Positions 47,101 through 51,004 of a DNA stretch of 64,000 nucleotides are shown here, piece after piece. Positions within the stretch are counted from its first letter, which is position 1. Each line of letters opens with the position of its first letter. Below the pieces are notes generated by a model that ran no database searches, was not told where the DNA came from, and was given only the letters and a program-made list of their open reading frames with translations. The stretch covers positions 89,004,294-89,068,293 of the forward strand of contig NC_069662.1 in assembly GCF_027244095.1 (NCBI RefSeq). The letters are read 5' to 3'. The translations under genes were made by a program, and so were the position numbers. The DNA comes from Hemicordylus capensis. Lineage: Eukaryota > Chordata > Lepidosauria > Squamata > Cordylidae.

Positions 47101-48373
47101 TGTCACTGAAAATGGAAAAGGTACTGTTCTAAGAGCCATCAACCTGGAAGAACCTAACATACCATACGGTATACTGGTTCCACAGTGTATGCACACTTTA
47201 GTGCACTACAGGGGTCGATGATGATGATGATGATGATGATGATGAATTCGATTTCTTTACCGCCTTTCCAAAAATGGCTCAGGGCAGTTTACACAGAGAA
47301 ATAATAAATAAATAAGATGGATCCCTGTCCCCAAAAGGCTCACAATCTAAAAAGAAACATAAGATAGACACCAGCAACAGTCACTGGAGGTACTGTACTG
47401 GGGGTGGATAGGACCAGTTACTCTCCCCCTGCTCAATAAAGAGAATCACCACGTTAAAAGGTGCCTCTTTGCCAAGTATGCAGTGGTGTAGTGCTGCAGG
47501 GACAAGCAGAGATGCAGTCCTAGTCCTTCTTTCCCTCCAGGGTCTCAGCAGGGATGCAAAGCCCTTGGCTTTCTACATGGAAATAATGTTCTGTTCTTGC
47601 TGTTCCAACAGTTTGTTACATCACTGAATATTGGACTATAATGGATTTTATTACCACCCTTCCTGTCTTAGGAACATAAGAAGCTGCTTTATACCAAGTC
47701 AGACCCTTGGTCCTTCTAGCTTAGTACCCTCTACAATGACCGGCAGCAGCAGCTCTCCATGGTTTCAGGCAGGTGTCTCTCCCACCCCAACCAGGACATA
47801 CTAACATGAATAACAGAGAATGACCACTGGAAAGCACAGGTTCCTTCCAAATGTCCATAGAATGCACTTGATTTCCAAATGGTCAACAGCCATTCGGAAA
47901 TTCTATGCATTTCTATGGCCGTTTGGAAGGAGCCAATGCATTCCTGTGGGCATCCCTGTCATTTGTTTTGGCACATTCCCTGCAGTCTACATGATTTTTG
48001 ACTTCTTGTAATCAACCCCCCAAAATTGCATATATCTAGCCGGGGGTGTGGCCATTGGAGTTGGCATGGCTATGGGGTGTGGCTGTCATGGAGAGTTTGG
48101 CATGGGGGCTGTCATGGAGAGCTCTTGTACTTCTGAATTTGCGACTACATCACTGTTAGTATGTAGAAAATGGGAAAATATATACCTGTTAGACCTTTTA
48201 CCAGCAACATTTCATCCCACTGAGTTTGATTAAGTATCACTGCCTAAAATAAAGCAAATGGATAATTTTGTTACCTCTAAAATGCGGTGCCACTATGAAA
48301 AGCTGAATAATTCAAATAAAAGGCAAGATATATACTGTACCTGCAACTGAATTTCTTTCTTCTTGCTTGCCAT
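8719..48373 (-). CDS. NME8: NME8 (thioredoxin domain-containing protein 3), complete coding region in 15 exons
   Basis: NME8 is an axonemal/flagellar protein that joins a thioredoxin domain to NDP-kinase-like domains; human NME8 is linked to primary ciliary dyskinesia. Fifteen minus-strand coding exons join in phase to 612 codons plus stop. Human is 588 residues, and the extra length is partly a Glu tract. Domains: thioredoxin with intact WCGPC (38-42); NDK-A about 155-240 (IIKPDAV) with no catalytic His seen; Glu16 at 249-264; NDK-B about 330-465 (ALIRPS, NQLHGS with His447); NDK-C about 465-600 (ALIKPT, NAVHGS with His581). All introns are GT-AG except a GC-AG intron after exon 6. No stops or frameshifts were found, so the gene looks functional. 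The start ATG is followed by ASKKKEIQLQ, matching human MASKKREVQLQ. Introns are large and repeat-filled. Promoter and 5' non-coding exons were not located. Confidence 0.95.
9158..9505 (-). mobile_element. L2-type LINE 3' fragment
   Basis: The minus strand encodes RAFSVAAPSLWNTLPPEICN followed by SFKKLLKTYLF, the C-terminus of L2-clade ORF2. The 3' tail is a TTTA repeat at about 9158-9180. The 5' part is truncated. Confidence 0.8.
9735..10115. repeat. Near-perfect foldback element
   Basis: The centre is at 9925-9926, where acatccatgattg meets its reverse complement caatcatggatgt. The arms pair outward: catcatggggagg, cttccctcttcagacaag, the tcaatcacccatg block, and gttatccaaaag with cggataatgcc. 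Each arm is roughly 185 bp. No coding capacity; a palindromic MITE is likely. Confidence 0.7.
11150..11650. repeat. GC-rich probable MITE
   Basis: 'tccacatgattg' near 11155 and 'caatcatgtgaag' near 11620 are inverted, and the body is GC-rich with 'gtgtatcagctgcagctg' facing 'cagccatggctgatacac' near 11311-11351. The ORFs across it are GC artefacts. Confidence 0.35.
11761..11790 (+). repeat. (TAC)n microsatellite
   Basis: Ten uninterrupted TAC units. Confidence 0.95.
12100..12238. mobile_element. Possible old Charlie-like hAT end
   Basis: 'gtggtagttctcaaacattt' resembles the hAT/Charlie terminal motif CAGTGGTTCTCAAACTT. The other end is not visible because the Tc1 element starts at 12241. 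Confidence 0.3.
12241..13020 (-). mobile_element. Tc1/mariner element with ~230-bp inverted ends and a transposase remnant
   Basis: The element starts CAGGTGAAACTCAGAAAATT and ends AATTTTCCGAGTTTCACCTG, with TA on both sides (12239-12240 and 13021-13022). The inverted ends run about 230-250 bp (12241-12500 and about 12765-13020) and contain inner copies of the motif CAGAAAATTAGAATAT. Between them the minus strand carries the Tc1 transposase end: LDWPANSPDLTP, then an ENLWGIAKRRMRD-like stretch and PRRIEAVIAAK. That is the last part of the DDE domain, so most of the transposase is deleted. Confidence 0.85.
13054..13221. mobile_element. hAT MITE (CAGGGGCGTAGCTA family), copy 1
   Basis: 168 bp. 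It begins CAGGGGCGTAGCTAGG and ends ATTATAGCTACACCCCCG, with 8-bp flanks gatctcat (13046-13053) and ggtctcat (13222-13229), one mismatch. Related copies are at 41742 and 63152. Confidence 0.75.
13469..13613 (-). CDS. NME8: NME8 coding exon 14 (NDK-C)
   Basis: 145 nt encode EKIINKVKEAGFIISEMKET, LITPDMAAQFYKSQEGQPFY and DNLVDYMT plus two bases. Human has EQILKIVKEAGFDLTQVKKM. Acceptor CTCTTAG, donor ACTAA/GTAAGT. Confidence 0.93.
14333..14912. mobile_element. hAT-like element enclosing a foldback core
   Basis: The ends CAGGGCTGGCAATAGG and CTAGGGCCAGTCCTA are roughly inverted. The flanks agtggaag and aattgaag differ at two of eight bases. The core, 14465-14780, is an imperfect palindrome: 'gctcacacactatgcaatgc' faces 'gcattgcaaagtaagtgagt', and 'tcaatgtaaacacca' faces 'cagtgtttacactca'. 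Confidence 0.45.
14938..15080 (-). mobile_element. tRNA-headed SINE, degraded copy
   Basis: It carries the shared SINE tail (agctgcc...gagtcagacc...ctagttcagtattgtct) and the middle 'tacctggaggttgaacctggg', as in the copy at 31078-31250. The tRNA-like head is mostly lost. Confidence 0.6.
15098..15345 (-). mobile_element. 5S-headed SINE, truncated copy
   Basis: 'gaacataggaaactgccata', 'gagtcagaccactggtctat' and 'ctccaaggttgcaggcagga' match the 5S-type SINE at 46666. At the head end (15310-15345) it reads 'ccattgagctatggg', like the tRNA-type SINE head. It may be a chimera or two adjoining copies. Confidence 0.65.
15475..15541 (-). mobile_element. Tiny 5'-truncated LINE insertion with 13-bp target duplication
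   Basis: ATATTGGATGGGT occurs at 15475-15487 and 15529-15541. Between them 41 bp read, on the minus strand, ctggtctaaggaccgtaata, then aattt and a (TTAC)n tail. The ending resembles the 3' ends of the LINEs at 5887 and 60201 (CTGG...AATAAA plus a short repeat tail). Confidence 0.75.
15990..16141 (-). CDS. NME8: NME8 coding exon 13 (NDK-B end, NDK-C start)
   Basis: 152 nt encode SLRAAFAIDNSPINQLHGST, a helix to NFFFP, then VENTLALIKPTVPEEHK, which opens the third NDK domain. NQLHGS carries the NDK active-site His position (His447). Human, as I recall, has Tyr here (NQLYGS). Acceptor CCCTAG, donor AAAG/GTAAAC. Confidence 0.93.
16482..16765 (+). mobile_element. 5S-rRNA-derived SINE, near full length
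   Basis: After a gagctggtcttgtggtagca leader it reads gctaagcaaggtctgcc, then gaatgggagact and gagcactgtaagat. These match the 5S rRNA 3' half (GCTAAGCAGGGT, GGATGGGAGACC, GGTGCTGTAGG), where its internal Pol III promoter lies. The tail ends in 'gagctagatggacctatggt' and 'ctgactcagtatatggca'. Confidence 0.8.
17005..17405. mobile_element. Tigger-like DNA element, partial
   Basis: 'tacagaaacacctcattaat' followed by 'tcacgtatctgcggttggg' resembles the left part of the element at 54338-54800, which has 'tcacatacccatggttggg'. The right inverted end was not found. Confidence 0.4.
18981..19088 (-). CDS. NME8: NME8 coding exon 12 (NDK-B)
   Basis: 108 nt encode SGPTLALALVRDNAVQKWRN and LLGPKIVEDAKQQSPE, matching human SGPSLALVLLRDNGLQYWKQ and LLGPRTVEEA. 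Acceptor GAACAG, donor AAAG/GTAATT. Confidence 0.93.
20359..20503 (-). CDS. NME8: NME8 coding exon 11 (NDK-B)
   Basis: 145 nt encode DSILQRIKDDGFAIAMQKEI, VLSEEQAREFYKEHENEDYF and PTLLEHMT, close to human VLSEKEAQALCKEYENEDYF. Acceptor CATGTAG, donor CCAG/GTACAC. Confidence 0.93.
20878..20905 (+). repeat. (ATT)n microsatellite
   Basis: A short run of ATT/TTA units, next to a direct repetition of 'ctataccagtttctatagtc'-like sequence at 20917-21000. Confidence 0.85.
21235..21870 (-). mobile_element. L2-like LINE 3' region interrupted by a SINE
   Basis: The outer parts (about 21235-21410 and 21650-21870) read on the minus strand as a LINE 3' end with a TTTA tail and the squamate L2-type 'actgcccaaa...tctgggcag' hairpin. 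The coding side, 'ccctgttgaaataagagcct', is old. A tRNA-derived SINE lies between. Confidence 0.55.
21412..21645 (-). mobile_element. tRNA-derived SINE
   Basis: The minus strand starts gagccagcatggtgtagtgg, then ttagagtactgga (A box) and gacctgaattcaaatcc (B box). The body is 'tgggtggctctgagccagtc' and the tail 'gagcgggatataaaatgtaa'. It appears complete. Confidence 0.8.
21863..21945 (+). repeat. (AATTT)n tract flanked by a short duplication
   Basis: About eleven AATTT units (21874-21929) lie between agacgttctctta and agacgctctctta. This is the pattern of a very short retroposed tail with its target duplication, or of simple slippage plus duplication. Confidence 0.7.
22540..25217 (+). mobile_element. 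L2-clade LINE, near full-length ORF2, broken
   Basis: Read in order on the + strand: endonuclease (MALGDFNIHFWAG, FGLSQ-like MGLSQLVSEPTH), reverse transcriptase (VRPLLKKPSLTP, QSGFRACYGVETALV, LLDLSAAFDTIDHGIL, FGVPQGSILSPMLFNIY, VDDTQIYF) and the C-terminus (LDYCNALYVGL, LHWLPIYFRAKYKVL, AFSVAAPGLWNALPAEI). The catalytic YADD is replaced and a stop lies just before VDD. Several frameshifts are present. The 3' UTR ends 'aactgccctgagccattttg' with a CACA/CATA tail. The 5' boundary is uncertain; L2-derived sequence may start near 22180. Confidence 0.88.
23528..23611 (+). repeat. 84-bp insertion in the L2 copied from its own 3' junction
   Basis: The L2 reads EAV then NASLREGRVP in phase, but 84 bp lie between. 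They consist of aataaacacatacatacata tail sequence plus a 56-bp block (23557-23612). That block recurs, with one visible mismatch, just after the L2 tail at 25218-25273. The insertion keeps the frame open. Confidence 0.8.
25218..26049. other. Intronic sequence, no gene seen
   Basis: It starts with the 56-bp block also found at 23557-23612. The rest is AT-rich NME8 intron with no recognisable repeat or coding signal. Confidence 0.5.
26050..26830 (-). mobile_element. tRNA-headed SINE split by a foldback element
   Basis: The SINE parts are 26050-26181 and 26771-26830. Read on the minus strand, the head is ggccaatctcaatggtagag, then catctgctttgcatgcagaa and ggtcccaggttcaatcc, with tRNA-like A and B boxes. 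The tail has 'gagctagatggaccaatgct'. The intact arrangement is seen at 31078-31250. Confidence 0.75.
26182..26770. mobile_element. Palindromic (foldback) hAT-like element inside a SINE
   Basis: It is flanked by GGATTGAACC on both sides (26172-26181 and 26769-26778), containing an 8-bp attgaacc. The arms (about 26298-26487 and 26500-26735) are GC-rich and mirror each other: cccgctgcaaggcc, ttcaataattcta, aggcctccacggcctcccc, gagcgggagtgg and ctgactgtctggc pair with inverted copies. The right terminus, CCAAAATTACCTAGGTG, is also the right terminus of the element at 43844-44300. Confidence 0.7.
26964..27142 (-). CDS. NME8: NME8 coding exon 10 (start of NDK-B)
   Basis: 179 nt. The acceptor TTTATTAG at 27143-27144 gives SLQGILGNEDMLNLCDI, matching human SLQEYLERQHLAQLCDI and the correct phase. 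A nearer AG (GCAAG) would break the frame. It continues FFFPDFSKPKK, then VERTLALIRPSLLRERR. Donor AGAG/GTTAGT. Confidence 0.92.
27600..27835 (-). CDS. NME8: NME8 coding exon 9 (NDK-A end and Glu tract)
   Basis: 236 nt. It begins PDFEDFVSFMMGGPSHILIV (human CDFEEFVSFMTSG). It then runs through a linker with 16 consecutive Glu codons (mixed GAG/GAA, about 27670-27717) and ends KVKSPKGQKAT plus two bases. Acceptor TTTTTCAG, donor CCAG/GTAGAT. The Glu run replaces a looser acidic linker in human. Confidence 0.92.
28350..29740. mobile_element. Foldback element whose arms are separated by an L2
   Basis: The left arm (about 28350-28680) has ggtggacttactgccactga, gggcttctgcagcctcagg, tttcagggccattttggc and gcggtggccattttgg. 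The right arm (about 29386-29740) contains their inverted counterparts, ending near 'gcagtaagtctacctttaaa' and 'accggctctgaac'. The left end 'gggatgtgcacaaaact' resembles the hAT-like end at 6666. Confidence 0.65.
28684..29384 (+). mobile_element. L2-clade LINE 3' fragment
   Basis: It encodes LPVLDAATLPQKEHVCSLGV, then, after an internal gap, VLVITYKVLNGLGPGYLREC and AFSVAAPKFWNTLPAEI. The 3' end is 'gttgtgaactgcccagagat' with an AAAC tail. It sits between the two foldback arms. Confidence 0.82.
29755..31074 (+). mobile_element. CR1 LINE, 5'-truncated
   Basis: The reverse transcriptase C-terminal part is read as SWVPQGSVLGPVLFNLFLNG, VAKFADDTNFF, VTDQEKDLGVLVDSLLNVST, IMPLYKTILRPQLEYCVQFW and a final LWN-type block. 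The 3' end is 'gggctgttcttatgttctta', the CR1 octamer type. The ADD catalytic pair is present, but several stops or shifts break the frame. A (GAAT)n run is at about 29855-29880. Confidence 0.85.
31078..31250 (-). mobile_element. tRNA-headed SINE
   Basis: The minus strand starts ggggccatagctcagtggta, then gagcatctgcttagcatgca and gaagttctcaggtccaatcc, a tRNA-like promoter region. The tail includes 'ccaatgatctgactca'. Confidence 0.75.
32466..32558 (-). CDS. NME8: NME8 coding exon 8 (NDK-A)
   Basis: 93 nt, 31 codons, ITRSGFIILAEDEKILTDEQ and IRNFYQSRSEE, matching human ITKAGFIIEAEHKTVLTEEQ. The acceptor is CAACTGAAG, with its C-rich tract about 40 bases upstream, so it is a weak-looking site that protein alignment supports. 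Donor GAG/GTAAAA. Confidence 0.88.
32925..33330. mobile_element. Unclassified DNA element, related to 43385-43800
   Basis: It shares 'gaagctcctccct/ctag', a 'cagactgcagat/gactgcagag' block and 'ttggacccatgggt/ttggacccacaggt' with the copy at 43385-43800. It starts near 'accttcagacataatgcc'. There is no coding capacity. Confidence 0.4.
33411..33453 (+). repeat. (CA)n microsatellite
   Basis: About 21 uninterrupted CA units. Confidence 0.95.
33717..34056. repeat. Foldback element C
   Basis: 'ggctgacatccagactaac' at the left and 'gttagtctaagtcagccatc' at the right are inverted. The core pairs 'gtgctctgtgccatccaaaa' with 'ttttgggtggcacagagcac' around 33888. It ends about 50 bp from NME8 exon 7. 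Confidence 0.7.
34109..34185 (-). CDS. NME8: NME8 coding exon 7 (start of NDK-A)
   Basis: 77 nt encode EEEKYTVVIIKPDAVAEGKS and EEIKEM. The IIKPDAV motif is the NDP-kinase first strand. Acceptor TTGTAG, donor ATG/GTAAAA. Confidence 0.93.
34253..34302 (+). mobile_element. L2-type 3' tail fragment
   Basis: 'aaaccgcccagaaacatta' followed by 'ttttgggcggtatacaaat' is the hairpin-like end shared by L2 and L2-tailed SINEs. Only about 50 bp are present. Confidence 0.55.
35005..35268. repeat. Foldback element D
   Basis: The core pairs 'aaaatatgtccctgagg' with 'cctcagggacatattt' around 35134. The outer blocks gtgctggtgctatagggg and ccctgtagtaccagcac pair as well. The right end 'ttagtctggatgtctgcc' matches the left end of foldback C (33717). 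Confidence 0.7.
35281..35567 (+). mobile_element. L2-tailed SINE, copy 1
   Basis: The head 'cccctgctaacttggcaaag' faces 'tttagcaggggg'. The body is 'cagtacctccagtgactgtt' and 'ttgtgagccctttggggaca'. The tail is 'aactgccctgagccattttt', then an (AAT)n run. The tail equals the L2 3' end seen at 25160 and 51810. Confidence 0.75.
36250..36316 (-). CDS. NME8: NME8 coding exon 6 (acidic linker, GC donor)
   Basis: 67 nt encode the acidic linker VPELVFIEEKESDEELVEEK and PE, plus one base. The acceptor is TTTTCAG. The donor reads GAAG/GCAAGC, a GC-AG intron. The phase to the next exon is only satisfied by this donor. Confidence 0.85.
36400..37330. other. Unclassified GC-rich DNA split by an L2-tailed SINE
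   Basis: 36400-36764 and 37058-37330 are GC-rich and resemble the MITE-type blocks elsewhere ('aacccggagtttagctgagg', 'gcaccctgggatgc'). No coding gene is recognisable. Confidence 0.35.
36765..37057 (+). mobile_element. L2-tailed SINE, copy 2
   Basis: Same structure as 35281-35567, ending 'ggaagggcggtatagaaatc' and an (AAAT)n tail of about 12 units at 37006-37056. Confidence 0.8.
37430..38960 (-). mobile_element. PIF/Harbinger transposase fossil
   Basis: Minus-strand pieces match Harbinger-type transposase: WEDDCFCASFRLYRVTFNHL, KVVIAIYNLASTYLTLSNLF, AVGRSTVCEIMREVV, EVLGFPGILGFWAVSMG and DLYAGVSGRSHDTAIF (the HD-containing catalytic block). A more upstream frame (38374-38943) may be the start of the same protein. 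The copy is interrupted by frame changes. Terminal inverted repeats were not found, and flanking GC-rich DNA to about 39500 may belong to it. Confidence 0.75.
39595..39675 (+). mobile_element. SINE 3' fragment
   Basis: 'gcagctgccagtcagtatag', 'acaatactgagctagatggg' and 'cagcttcctatgt' are the tail shared by the 5S- and tRNA-headed SINEs. Confidence 0.7.
39779..39966. mobile_element. GAGGCTGTTC-family MITE, partial
   Basis: The left end GAGGCTGTTCTCATGAGCAG matches 64 and 45080. It contains a short tandem of 'tagcc/cctag' (39807-39842), then 'cacccagctcttagtgaggg', as in the element at 5690. Confidence 0.5.
40020..40246 (-). mobile_element. Sauria-type tRNA-derived SINE
   Basis: The minus strand starts gagcccctggtggcgcagtg, then ttaaaactgccaccctg and ggttacaagttcgatcctga (B box). 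The end is 'aaccgcttagagagctccgg' and 'gcggtatataagtgtaagtg' with a (CTATTG)n tail. It looks full length. Confidence 0.75.
41135..41251 (-). CDS. NME8: NME8 coding exon 5 (end of thioredoxin domain)
   Basis: 117 nt, 39 codons, beginning DGKMIDIVRGANGPLL and ending GGEIPRPE. This aligns with human NGKIIEKIQGANAPLV to GEMARPQ. Acceptor TTTACAG, donor GAG/GTAACA. Confidence 0.93.
41742..41928. mobile_element. hAT MITE (CAGGGGCGTAGCTA family), copy 2
   Basis: 187 bp from CAGGGATGTAGTAAGC to AATTGTAGCTATGCCCCTG, flanked by perfect 8-bp duplications gttgtgat (41734-41741 and 41929-41936). Confidence 0.85.
42529..42600 (-). CDS. NME8: NME8 coding exon 4
   Basis: 72 nt encode AEADNIVTLLPFKDKCEPAF and IFCV, matching human AEADNIVTLQPFRDKCEPVF. 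Phase 0 at both ends. Acceptor TTTAAG, donor GTG/GTAAGT. Confidence 0.93.
43385..43800. mobile_element. Unclassified DNA element, related to 32925-33330
   Basis: It shares the 'gaagctcctccct', 'gcagtcttgctgactgcaga' and 'ccattggacccacaggtctg' blocks with the earlier copy and ends near 'catgtctgaaggggg'. No coding capacity. Confidence 0.4.
43844..44300. mobile_element. hAT-like element with perfect 8-bp target duplication
   Basis: 457 bp. It begins CAGTGCTGCTCTTACCCC and ends ATTACCTAGGTGCACCTCTG. The 8-bp flank actattcc is identical on both sides (43836-43843 and 44301-44308). A (TG)n run is at about 44164-44194. No transposase is visible. Confidence 0.8.
44823..44929 (-). CDS. NME8: NME8 coding exon 3 (thioredoxin active site)
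   Basis: 107 nt encode VDVYQAWCGPCKAVVNLFRK and the following helix to LLHFAV. It contains the redox motif WCGPC (residues 38-42), which is intact. Acceptor TTTTCAG, donor GTG/GTAAG. Confidence 0.95.
45080..45428. mobile_element. GAGGCTGTTC-family MITE, 349 bp
   Basis: The left end GAGACTGTTCTCATGTGCAG and the right end GAGCATACAGACTC are roughly inverted. The body has 'aaatgaggttaagggagtgt'. It lies close to NME8 exon 3, in intron 2. Confidence 0.55.
45429..46660. other. NME8 intron, no gene seen
   Basis: Mixed unique-looking sequence with an AAAC run at 45877-45892. No recognised exon or complete repeat. Confidence 0.45.
46666..46961 (-). mobile_element. 5S-rRNA-derived SINE, full-length copy
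   Basis: The minus strand begins gagagctcgtcttggggtag, with the 5S-like gctaagctgagt and gaatgggagact blocks. The tail ends 'tcagtatatggcagcttcct' and 'atgttc'. It is the same family as 16482 and 52651. Confidence 0.8.
47217..47484 (-). mobile_element. L2-tailed SINE, copy 3
   Basis: On the minus strand it carries the same head, body and 'actgccctgagccatttttg' tail as 35281. The 3' tail is (ATC)n, seen on the + strand as GAT repeats at 47217-47244. Confidence 0.8.
47671..47800 (-). mobile_element. SINE fragment with shared tail
   Basis: 'gaacataagaagctgcttta', 'tcagacccttggtccttcta' and 'ccatggtttcaggcag' match the tail and middle of the tRNA-headed SINE. The head is missing. Confidence 0.65.
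48186..48243 (-). CDS. NME8: NME8 coding exon 2
   Basis: 58 nt encode AVILNQTQWDEMLLVKGLT, plus the first base of a Val codon. Human has TVINNQSLWDEMLQNKGLT. Acceptor TTTTAG, donor ACAG/GTATA. This is the start of the thioredoxin fold. The intron between exons 1 and 2 is only 97 bp. Confidence 0.9.
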
Positions 48374-48381
48374 TTTGTTTC
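48341..48381 (-). CDS. NME8: NME8 exon with start codon (coding exon 1)
   Basis: The ATG is at 48373-48371 and encodes MASKKKEIQLQ. The donor is CAG/GTACAG at 48340. Upstream on the minus strand a TATAG acceptor allows 8 non-coding bases (48374-48381), so at least one 5' non-coding exon probably lies to the right. Coding part 48341-48373, 33 nt, phase 0. Confidence 0.9.
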
Positions 48382-48645
48382 CTATGATGTGCAAAATATA
48401 AAATAAGCTAACTAAAATGATTGAGAAAGTTATTATTGCACTCTGAAGTTTAGTTCAGTATCAGTGGTAACTGATTTAAATCTATGTAGCTGAAAAGCAT
48501 CAGTAGCTTTTCACAGGTTCTACAGATTAGATCAGCAAGCCCATAGGTCAACGTCTTGAAGAATGTTGCATGCACACAGCTAAAAAAAAAAAAAGCATGC
48601 ACACACCACTACTGTACTGTCCCTGCTTTGTTGTGAAGTAAAGGT

Positions 48646-48730
48646 AAAGTGTGCCATCAAGTTGATTTTGACTCATGGCTCCCACAGAGCCCTGTGATTT
48701 TCTTTGGTAGAATACAGGAGAGGTAAAGGG
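48646..48730 (+). repeat. Interspersed repeat 'gtaaagtgtgccgtcaagt', copy 1
   Basis: 'aaggtaaagtgtgccatcaa', 'cccacagagccctgtga' and 'ttctttggtagaatacagga' recur at 57065-57165. I know it as a common squamate repeat, but its class was not assigned here. Confidence 0.55.
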
Positions 48731-48799
48731 ATATGTGGTGGGGTAATTTTCACCTATGCCCTCTTCTCCTGAAAGTGCTGTGTGCGACCCAGAAATATG

Positions 48800-49051
48800 T
48801 CCCTGCTAACTGTGCAAGGAGGCACTTTTTAAATATGGTGATTCTCTTTATTTAGCAGGGGAGAGTAACTGGCCCAATCGACCCGCAGCACAGTACCTCC
48901 AGTGACTGTTGCTGGTGTCTGTCTTATGGTTTCTTTTTAGACTGTGGACCTTTTGGGGACAGGGATCCATCTTATTTGTTTGTTTATTTATTATTTATCT
49001 ATGTAACCACTTTGGAATTTTTTTTTTGAAAAGCGGTATATAAATAAATAT
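48800..49051 (+). mobile_element. L2-tailed SINE, copy 4, degraded
   Basis: 'agtacctccagtgactgttg' and 'ggggacagggatccatctta' match the family. The tail is shortened to 'aaaagcggtatataaataa'. It is preceded by 'aaatatgtccctg', as in foldback D. Confidence 0.7.
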
Positions 49052-49374
49052 TTGTTGCTGTTGTCCCAGATGGCTGCCTTTAGGGGATATTCAGGGATCC
49101 ATTTCCAGTTCTCCTCAGAGTGTTTCTAGGGGAAGGAGGGATCAGTGAAAATCACTCTCTGTGCAAGCCCCAGCACATCACAAGTGGGGACTCAAGTGCT
49201 GGACATGCTGTTTTTTTTAAGCTGCAGGAATGAAGCATTAGGATTTTGTCCACAGATAGAAATTCTCTCAGATTCTGAAGACAGACAGTCAAAACTCAGT
49301 TTTAAAATCTGCTAACAATGATTAGTTTGATTATTTTTAGAACCAAATTAATAGGATAACATTTTTATATGGGC

Positions 49375-49378
<4 letters not shown>

Positions 49379-49413
<35 letters not shown>
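49379..49413 (+). repeat. (GT)n microsatellite
   Basis: About 17 GT units. Confidence 0.95.
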
Positions 49414-49415
<2 letters not shown>

Positions 49416-49733
49416 AACATGCACACAAACACATATATAGCTACTTATAACTTACTTTCTCAGGGCCACTTTTGAAAAAGTCAATTATAGACAAAGCCAT
49501 AGGATGGAAACTTTTAAAAAGCATTTAAAGTAGTATGAGAGTCACATCATTGTTTGCAGTATGTACACTCATCTATTAACTATTAGAAAATAGATTTTTA
49601 AGGTTCATACATTGCTTCAAATACCTGTAACATCTGTTTGAGCAGAGATGACTATGGAACAAAAGAATTAAATAAATATAAGAAGATAAATTATAGTCCA
49701 ATTCAGACGCTATGCTGTATGAGTGTACAGATA

Positions 49734-49869
49734 CCGTGTTTCCCCAAAAATAAGACAGTGTCTTATATTAATTTTAGCCCCCCAAAATGCACTAGGGCAA
49801 TTAGCGGTACATCAGAAATTACTGCTAGGTCTTACTTTCGGGGTAGGTCTTACTTTCGGGGAAACAGGG
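49734..49869. mobile_element. 136-bp MITE with TA target duplication, copy 2
   Basis: Nearly identical to 3563-3698, same length and ends, flanked by TA at 49732-49733 and 49870-49871. Confidence 0.85.
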
Positions 49870-51004
49870 TAGCTGTACACTTGTACACATGTTTGTGAGA
49901 ATGATTGCACCTGTATTCAGAGAGATAAAAGATGTTGCCCTTAGATGTTGTTGAAATTAGAGGTTAAAGTAAAACACTCATAATGCTAATAGGCCAGGCT
50001 CTGATTACTTACTGTAACAAATATATGTAACATATGATAGTTATTTACTATTATTGCAATCTCAAGGGACTGATCGATGAACCTAAATTCCCATAACTTT
50101 AGAGTGACACCATAGTACAAAAAACCTTCACCTGGCTTTTTTTTTTAAACACACACACTATTAGGTTAAATTTTTTTTTATTCCAGCAGAGGGAGTGAGG
50201 TAGCAAGGTTGGGGATGAATGGATGTAAACAGGAAGCCCATGCTTCAGATTGAGAGTGGCAGCATATAATGGTGAATTGCTGCAACATGAATACATTTCA
50301 CGTACAGTACTACTTCCTAGTCCCCTACTCTGTTGTAACTAAGTGTAAATGAAATGACAGTTAATCCCTGTCTTCACTTCCCTCCCCTTCCTCTGTTGTT
50401 TCCTCTGGGTCAATTTCAAATTGTGACTCCCTGACAGTGAACTATCTTTTATTTTTATGTAAAACATATAGATCGGGATATATATACTCACAAATTGCTG
50501 GCCTGATCTTGAACGTAATTTCATATACCCTTTTGTCATTCTTTTCAAGGCTTGATCTAAACTAGCAATCTAGATAAATCCCTTTATTAGTTTCATGCTG
50601 TTTCCTCCAATAGATGTTAACAGAATATATGTGACTTCCCTCTGCCATAAACTGCTTGTATAACTTTACATGCAGTGCCCACAGAATAATATTACCAGTT
50701 TCTGAGTGGCACAGACATACAAAGCTGATGTGTATTCAGCCCTGATGCAATGATATTAGTATTCAATACGCATTTGCAGTGGTGCCTAGCAGTTACAATT
50801 TGGCACTCAGTGTTCCCATTCTGAGGGATTTAGAGGATTGCTTGGGACCTCAATGAGATCATGTTCAAGTGTCAGTCACACCACAGGTCAGGGCTGCACA
50901 ATGACAATGAAGCGAAAAGCTGAACTTGACCCAAGTTCTCCCCCATTTGGGGAGAATCTGTATTTCAGAGACAAAGCATCTCAGTTCTGTTCTCCTCCTC
51001 TACT

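Larger units (their letters stand above)
49052..51004. other. Region upstream of NME8, no gene seen
   Basis: It contains only the (GT)n run and the MITE at 49734. The NME8 promoter and first non-coding exon could be here or farther right, but I see no CpG-rich block or clear exon. Confidence 0.4.
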
